Assembly: GCA_005765155.1 (NCBI GenBank) | Contig: VCCP01000007.1 | Coordinates: 1,567,501-1,631,500 of the forward strand | DNA length: 64,000 nucleotides | From: Zelopaecilomyces penicillatus | Taxonomy: Eukaryota; Ascomycota; Sordariomycetes; Hypocreales; Pseudodiploosporaceae | Reading direction: 5' to 3' | Shown here: positions 58,528 through 64,000 of the stretch, in pieces | Position numbering within the stretch: position 1 is the stretch's first letter | How the letters are laid out: every line of letters starts with the position of its first letter | Notes under the pieces: model-generated | Database searches by the model: none | Seen by the model: only the letters and a program-made list of their open reading frames with translations | What the model was told of the DNA's origin: nothing | Made by a program: the position numbers and the translations under genes

Positions 58528-59619
58528 ATGCCGGTACGTATGTCAGATATTCTTTCCAACAGGGGCACCACGGCCATGCTGCGACCCTACCAAGACGATT
58601 CATGTTTGACCAACACCCCGCCATTGTAGCTGATAATTCTCACCGGCCTGCCGACGTCAGGCAAGACGACTCGCGCCACGCAGCTTCATGAATATCTAAC
58701 GCAGCGCATTGCGGGTACCAAGTACCGCCTCCATCTTATCTCCGACGATAATCTCTCCATCTCCCGCTCCGTGTATGACCTTTCTCAAGTTCCGGCGCAT
58801 ACTAGATCCGCCAATGCCTCTGAAAAGGACGCTCGCGCCGCCATCTACGGCGCTGTGAAGAGGGTGCTTACGGATAAGGACATCGTTATTCTGGATGGAT
58901 TAAACTATATCAAGGGCTGGCGGTACCAACTCCACTGTGAGGCCAAGGCTGTTCGGACGCCAAGCTGCATCTTGCAAATTGGATGCTCAAGAGATCGCGC
59001 ACAGCAGGTGAATGAAGAGAGACTAGCAAAACGGCACGTCGAAGCCGAGAATCAAGGCCCTTTGCCTACAGAAGAGGCCGGGGCGCCAGAGGCCGAAGCA
59101 TATGAGCCTGAGAACTGGGAGAACCTAGTTTTTCGGCATGAAGAGCCCAACCCTATGACCCGCTGGGATAGCCCTCTATTTACAGTAATATGGGATGATG
59201 ACGAAGAGCAAGCTAAGAAGACATTCGATTCTCTATGGGATACCATTGCCGGAGATGGTCGGAAAGTGGTTCGCCCCAACCAGTCCACTATCCAACGTGG
59301 CAGGGATGCAAGCGGCGACTACCTCTACATCTTGGATCGTGAAACGCAGGACGTTGTAAAACGAATCTTGGATCAACAAGGCGATGATGGCGGGGGTGAA
59401 GTCAAGATCCCCTTAAACGCCAGTGGAAGAGACGCTCTTATTGTCGAGCTCCCTGCAGGCCGGAAAGCAGGCTTACCCGAGCTCCAGCGTCACAGGAGGG
59501 CATTCCTAGGACTGAATCGAGGCGGCATTGGCTTAGAGTCGATCTCCAATATGGCGTCGGACAGTTTAAGGGAAACCTTTGTTAGTTATCTCAATAATGC
59601 ATTTGAGAACGGCGAGTAA
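58528..59619 (+). CDS. kti12: Kti12, Elongator-associated P-loop ATPase
   Basis: Exon 1 is only six coding bases (58528-58533, Met-Pro), followed by a 96-bp intron and exon 2 at 58630-59619; total 331 residues. Kti12 binds tRNA and ATP and regulates Elongator, which makes mcm5 and related modifications at wobble uridines. The P-loop GLPTSGKT is at residues 8-15. The SDDNLSISRSVYDLSQ, IVILDGLNYIKGWRYQLHCE and MTRWDSPLF segments match the family. The Glu/Pro-rich insert before ENWENLVFRHEEPNP is variable. The six-base exon is required, since exon 2 alone lacks a start before the P-loop. Confidence 0.92.
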
Positions 59620-60956
59620 GAGAACTCAGGTATTCGATATTCGAACCACGTCAGTAAGCCTAATTAATCTATAAAGAGTTCAGTGTGCTCCCTACCCGTC
59701 AGCCCGTCAACCCCTTAATCACTATCACACCATTTTTCATACAGCCAATACGTATTATGAACATGACATGCCTCTTGGAGAATTTGAATATGAGGACGGT
59801 GTACTATGTCGTTAGAAGTTGAATTGCATACACAATGGGCAAGATTGGTCCATGGTCTTCAGTAGACAAGGCATTACAGATATTTACATCTTCGAGCTAT
59901 GTCTAGGTACCTAATTATTGACGCTTCACACATATCTTCAAACCACTCTCATATGCAAAATTCACATGATGAAGTGTTGGTGATTGTAGAAGTTGCAACT
60001 TTTTAATTTTATGCATTGCAATACCTGGAGTTGGAGTTTTTTTTACTCATACGAAGTTATTACTGGTCATTACGAAAAGTGACAAATCATGAGTTTGTAC
60101 ACGTAGTATGTTAGAAGATATACATGTGCACCTCGCGGCTTCTGGAGGTTAGAGCAAAGTCCATCTGATGTGAGCAACTTTTGCGATCACAAGACGAGCT
60201 CTTAGCAATGCCGTTCCCAGTGCCGCCAGAATGTACTGGTAAATACTAGAATGTTGTTTTGATACTGTCGAGGCTAAGTCCAAGCTGCAATTATAGTGAA
60301 GCAGGCAGAAGATAGCTCGTCATGATGGCTGTTTGAAGATGGCTGTTTGTGATTACAAAGAATGGCCACCGCTACTCCCGGGGCAGGTGGTGTTTGAGTG
60401 TTTGGCATGCTAGGTCGCTGGCAGGGCACTGTTGCGCGTCACTCAGTTGCCTGGCGGGCGGGCAGGCAGCGCTGAACTCTCAGTGGAAGGTGGCAGAAGA
60501 TTCCACTTTGATGGAGAGTGTTCAGAACTCTATGTATTGAACGTAGGTAGCCTGACAGTGACGCATACAGTGGCCAACGCAGCACCCTAAGTGCTAACAC
60601 CACCCCTGCAACATCAATATTCCGCTCCGCTCAGGGCAGCTGGTAGTATCATTGGCTCATCTACCCACTCTCGCCGCCTTGTGGAGGTCGTGGCTACATG
60701 CAAGTGGCAGGTGTGTTCAACCTCCTCCATCGGCCTTCTAGACACCTCTAGCTTTCGCCTCTCAACTTTTCTTCCCCAACATCCCTCTTCCGAATTCCCA
60801 CCCAGACTTCTCTTTCATAACACTTCAAGTGATTAAAACTCTGATTGCGAGGCATCAGAGAAAGCTGCTTCCACTTGAGACCCTTCGCCCGCATCGGCCT
60901 CGGCCCCATCATCCCGCCATTTAAGCATCAGCCTCGTTGCAGAGCAGCATCACAAG
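59620..60956. other. intergenic region kti12 / cdc48
   Basis: 1.3 kb with an AT-rich 3' part after kti12 and a C/T-rich leader (about 60590-60950) before cdc48. Short open frames at 60349-60540 and 60591-60836 do not look like proteins. Confidence 0.55.
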
Positions 60957-63723
60957 ATGGCTCCCCAGCCTGATGAACACAAGAAGAAGGTCAATTTGAC
61001 GTGCGTTCCCCATGACATCCCACTTGGACTTGAAGACGGTTTTCCTTTTGTATTCGACATGATAGCTAACTATTGCACAGCGACACCTCTGGCGCAGAGG
61101 TCAAGCACGTTCGTCCCCACTTTCGCGCCACGAAGCTTTAAGCGCAAACGACTAACTTATCCTGCAGGAAGATGATACTGCTACAGCGATCCTGAAGAAG
61201 AAGAAGAAGGCAAACCAGCTAATGTAGGAGTTAATCACCAAATTCGGGACAACACACGTGCTGACAATAATAGGGTCACTGATGCTGTCAACGATGACAA
61301 CAGCATCATCGCCTTGTCCGAGGCCACGATGGACACTCTCCAGCTTTTCCGTGGCGACACGGTCCTCGTTCGAGGCAAGAAGAGAAAGGATACTGTTTTG
61401 ATTGTTCTTGCCGACGAAGAGCTTGATGAGGGCAGTGCTAGAATCAACCGAGTCGTCCGACACAACCTTCGTGTAAAGCACGGCGACATGATCACCATCC
61501 ACCCATGCCCAGATATCAAATATGTATGCTGCTATTGTTCTTATTAAATTCTCCGCGGATGAATACTGATGCACAAGCAGGCCAAGAGAATCGCAGTCCT
61601 TCCTATTGCCGATACTGTTGAGGGCCTGACTGGCTCGCTATTCGACGTATTCCTCGCCCCTTACTTCCGGGAGGCCTACCGACCAGTTCGACAGGGAGAT
61701 CTCTTCATTGTCCGAGGCGGTATGCGACAAGTAGAGTTCAAAGTTGTTGAAGTTGACCCTCCAGAATACGGTATTGTTGCACAGGACACAGTCATTCACT
61801 GCGAAGGTGAGCCAATCCAGCGGGACGAGGAAGAGAACAACTTGAACGAAGTTGGTTATGACGACATTGGTGGGTGCCGGAAGCAGATGGCTCAGATTCG
61901 AGAGATGGTTGAGCTTCCTCTTCGTCACCCCCAGCTTTTCAAATCTATCGGTATCAAGCCACCCCGAGGTGTTTTACTTTATGGCCCACCTGGTACCGGT
62001 AAAACCCTCATGGCTCGAGCTGTCGCCAACGAAACAGGTGCTTTCTTCTTTTTAATCAATGGACCAGAGATCATGTCCAAGATGGCTGGTGAATCTGAAT
62101 CAAACTTGCGCAAGGCTTTCGAGGAAGCCGAGAAAAACTCGCCTGCAATTATTTTCATTGATGAGATTGATTCCATTGCGCCAAAGAGAGACAAGACAAA
62201 CGGCGAGGTCGAACGACGTGTCGTTTCTCAGCTGTTGACGCTCATGGACGGCATGAAGGCTCGATCCAATGTTGTCGTCATGGCTGCCACAAATCGACCC
62301 AACTCCATCGACCCAGCCCTGCGACGATTCGGCCGCTTCGATCGTGAGGTCGATATTGGAATCCCTGATCCCACAGGTCGTCTCGAGATTCTCCAGATTC
62401 ACACCAAAAACATGAAGTTGGGTGATGATGTTGATCTGGAGCAGATTGCGGCTGAGACTCACGGCTACGTGGGTTCTGATGTTGCTGCTCTTTGCTCAGA
62501 GGCTGCTATGCAACAGATTCGCGAGAAGATGGATCTTATTGATCTTGACGAGGATACCATTGATGCTGAGGTCCTTGACTCTCTAGGTGTCACCATGGAG
62601 AACTTCCGATTTGCTCTTGGTGTATCCAACCCATCTGCTTTGCGTGAAGTTGCTGTTGTGGAGGTTCCCAACGTGCGCTGGGAGGATATTGGTGGTTTGG
62701 AAGAAGTCAAGCAGGATCTCAGAGAGAGCGTTCAGTACCCTGTGGACCACCCCGAAAAGTTCCTCAAGTTTGGCCTTTCCCCATCTCGAGGTGTGCTGTT
62801 TTATGGCCCTCCTGGTACTGGTAAAACTATGTTGGCCAAAGCCGTCGCCAACGAATGTGCTGCCAATTTTATTTCGGTCAAGGGACCTGAGCTTCTCAGC
62901 ATGTGGTTCGGTGAATCAGAGAGCAACATCCGAGACATCTTCGACAAGGCTCGAGCAGCAGCCCCTTGTGTTGTTTTCCTTGACGAGTTGGATTCAATCG
63001 CCAAGGCACGTGGTGGATCTGTTGGTGACGCTGGCGGTGCTTCCGACCGTGTTGTCAACCAGCTTCTGACTGGTAAGTTACCCCCATCATTTTTGTCGCG
63101 ATAATTGTAAGATAATGAACACTAACAATCAATTAGAAATGGATGGCATGACTTCCAAGAAGAATGTCTTCGTCATTGGCGCCACCAACAGGCCTGAGCA
63201 GCTTGACCCTGCTCTGTGTCGACCCGGACGTCTGGACTCACTGATCTACGTCCCCCTTCCCGACGAGCCTGGCCGTCTCGGAATTCTCAAAGCACAGCTG
63301 CGCAAGACTCCTGTCGCTGGCGATATCGATCTGGGCTTCATAGCCGCCAAGACTCACGGATTCTCCGGTGCTGATCTAGGATTTATCACACAGCGCGCTG
63401 TCAAGATTGCAATTAAAGAGTCCATCGCTCTCGATATTGAGCGAACAAAGGCTCGCGAGGCTGCTGGTGACGACATGGATGTGGATGAAGAGACTGAGGA
63501 TCCCGTGCCTGAGTTGACAAGGGCTCACTTCGAGGAAGCCATGTCGATGGCCCGTCGGTCGGTCACTGATGTTGAAATTCGCCGCTATGAGGCATTCTCA
63601 CAACAAATGAAGAATGCTGGTCCCGGCGCCTACTTCAAATTTCCTGAAGGGGCTGAAGGGGCTGGAGGCGATGCTGGCAACTCCTTCGGTGACGCTGGAA
63701 ATGACGACGACCTCTACGACTAA
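60957..63723 (+). CDS. cdc48: Cdc48 (p97/VCP) AAA+ segregase
   Basis: Six exons: 60957-61000, 61081-61108, 61168-61223, 61274-61523, 61581-63072 and 63137-63723, giving 818 residues. Cdc48 is a hexameric ATPase that extracts ubiquitylated proteins in ER-associated degradation, membrane fusion and chromatin work, with Ufd1-Npl4 and other cofactors. The N-domain runs DNSIIALSEATMDTLQLFRG to about residue 200. D1 has GPPGTGKTLMARAVANETGA, FIDEIDSI and the NRPNSIDPALRRFGRFDRE arginine finger. D2 has GPPGTGKTMLAKAVANECAA and FLDELDSIA. The tail ends DDDLYD; its Tyr is the usual PUB/PUL-domain contact. Exon 2 is 28 bases and intron 3 only 50 bp, with a GTAGGA donor. Confidence 0.97.
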
Positions 63724-64000
63724 GCTTTACGGTGATTTTTCTTATGATACGATAACATGGGCCTTTGTATTTTAAAGATAACTCGTACATCTAAGCCGAC
63801 TGGCATGTCAGTCGAAAGGGGATTCGTCTCTTGGACGTCCCTTACGGTCTTGGAGTTGGTAGAAATAGTGCAGAGTTGAATCATAGAATCATATTCTTGA
63901 CATCATATACGACTAGTAGATAAAATGAAGCTGGGTGCTAGTATTGCCAGCCTCCAAAGCAAAGTCTGATGTATTAATGAAACTTGGTCAACCCAATAGG
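63724..64000. other. 3' flank of cdc48
   Basis: 277 bp of probable 3'UTR and intergenic DNA to the window end. No feature is seen. Confidence 0.5.

Overview
The window is nuclear DNA of a filamentous ascomycete. Most genes carry one to five short introns (about 50 to 240 bp) with GT...AG ends. Coding GC is moderate, and the conserved proteins (COT-1 NDR kinase, CDC48, Chs7, Tim54, Elg1, Utp8, NUG1) have the form seen in Sordariomycetes. The style of the proteins, a recurrent TACTCCGTA motif and AGGTAGGTA-rich intergenic DNA suggest Hypocreales, perhaps a Metarhizium- or Pochonia-like fungus. The genus is inference.

Layout. 1-1288: AT-rich edge with no clear gene. 1.3-15.6 kb: gene-dense, with tim54 (-), cot-1 (+), prp11/SF3a2 (-), a class-III aminotransferase (-), nug1 (+) and a GTPBP1-type GTPase (+). 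15.6-24 kb: a fold-back element, an unrecognised 660-residue protein (-), then about 5 kb of sparse DNA holding one tiny gene at 21987-22241. That gene encodes a bacterial-type (CspA-like) cold-shock protein interrupted by a short intron. 24-30.8 kb: utp8 (-) and elg1 (+) in divergent orientation. 30.8-46.9 kb: about 16 kb with no supportable gene but many homopolymers, microsatellites and small palindromes; it ends at a PHO80/Pcl (Clg1-like) cyclin gene. 49-54 kb: the chitin synthase export chaperone chs7 with a long pyrimidine-rich leader, then a 273-bp MITE-like element. 53.9-64 kb: dense again, with rav2/Rogdi (+), a NIPSNAP protein (-), atp18 (62 residues in four exons), kti12 (+, with a 6-nt first coding exon) and cdc48 (+).

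Functional themes. Most genes are housekeeping: ribosome assembly (nug1, utp8), splicing (prp11), translation-linked GTPase and tRNA modification (GTPBP1-like, kti12), replication clamp unloading (elg1), mitochondrial import and energy (tim54, NIPSNAP, atp18), V-ATPase assembly (rav2), polar growth and wall (cot-1, chs7), proteostasis (cdc48). No secondary-metabolite cluster, CRISPR, rRNA or intact tRNA was seen. The most unusual item is the CspA-like gene, a likely ancient acquisition from bacteria. The long gene-poor tract before the cyclin gene, the GSAM-like aminotransferase and the unrecognised 660-residue protein come next.
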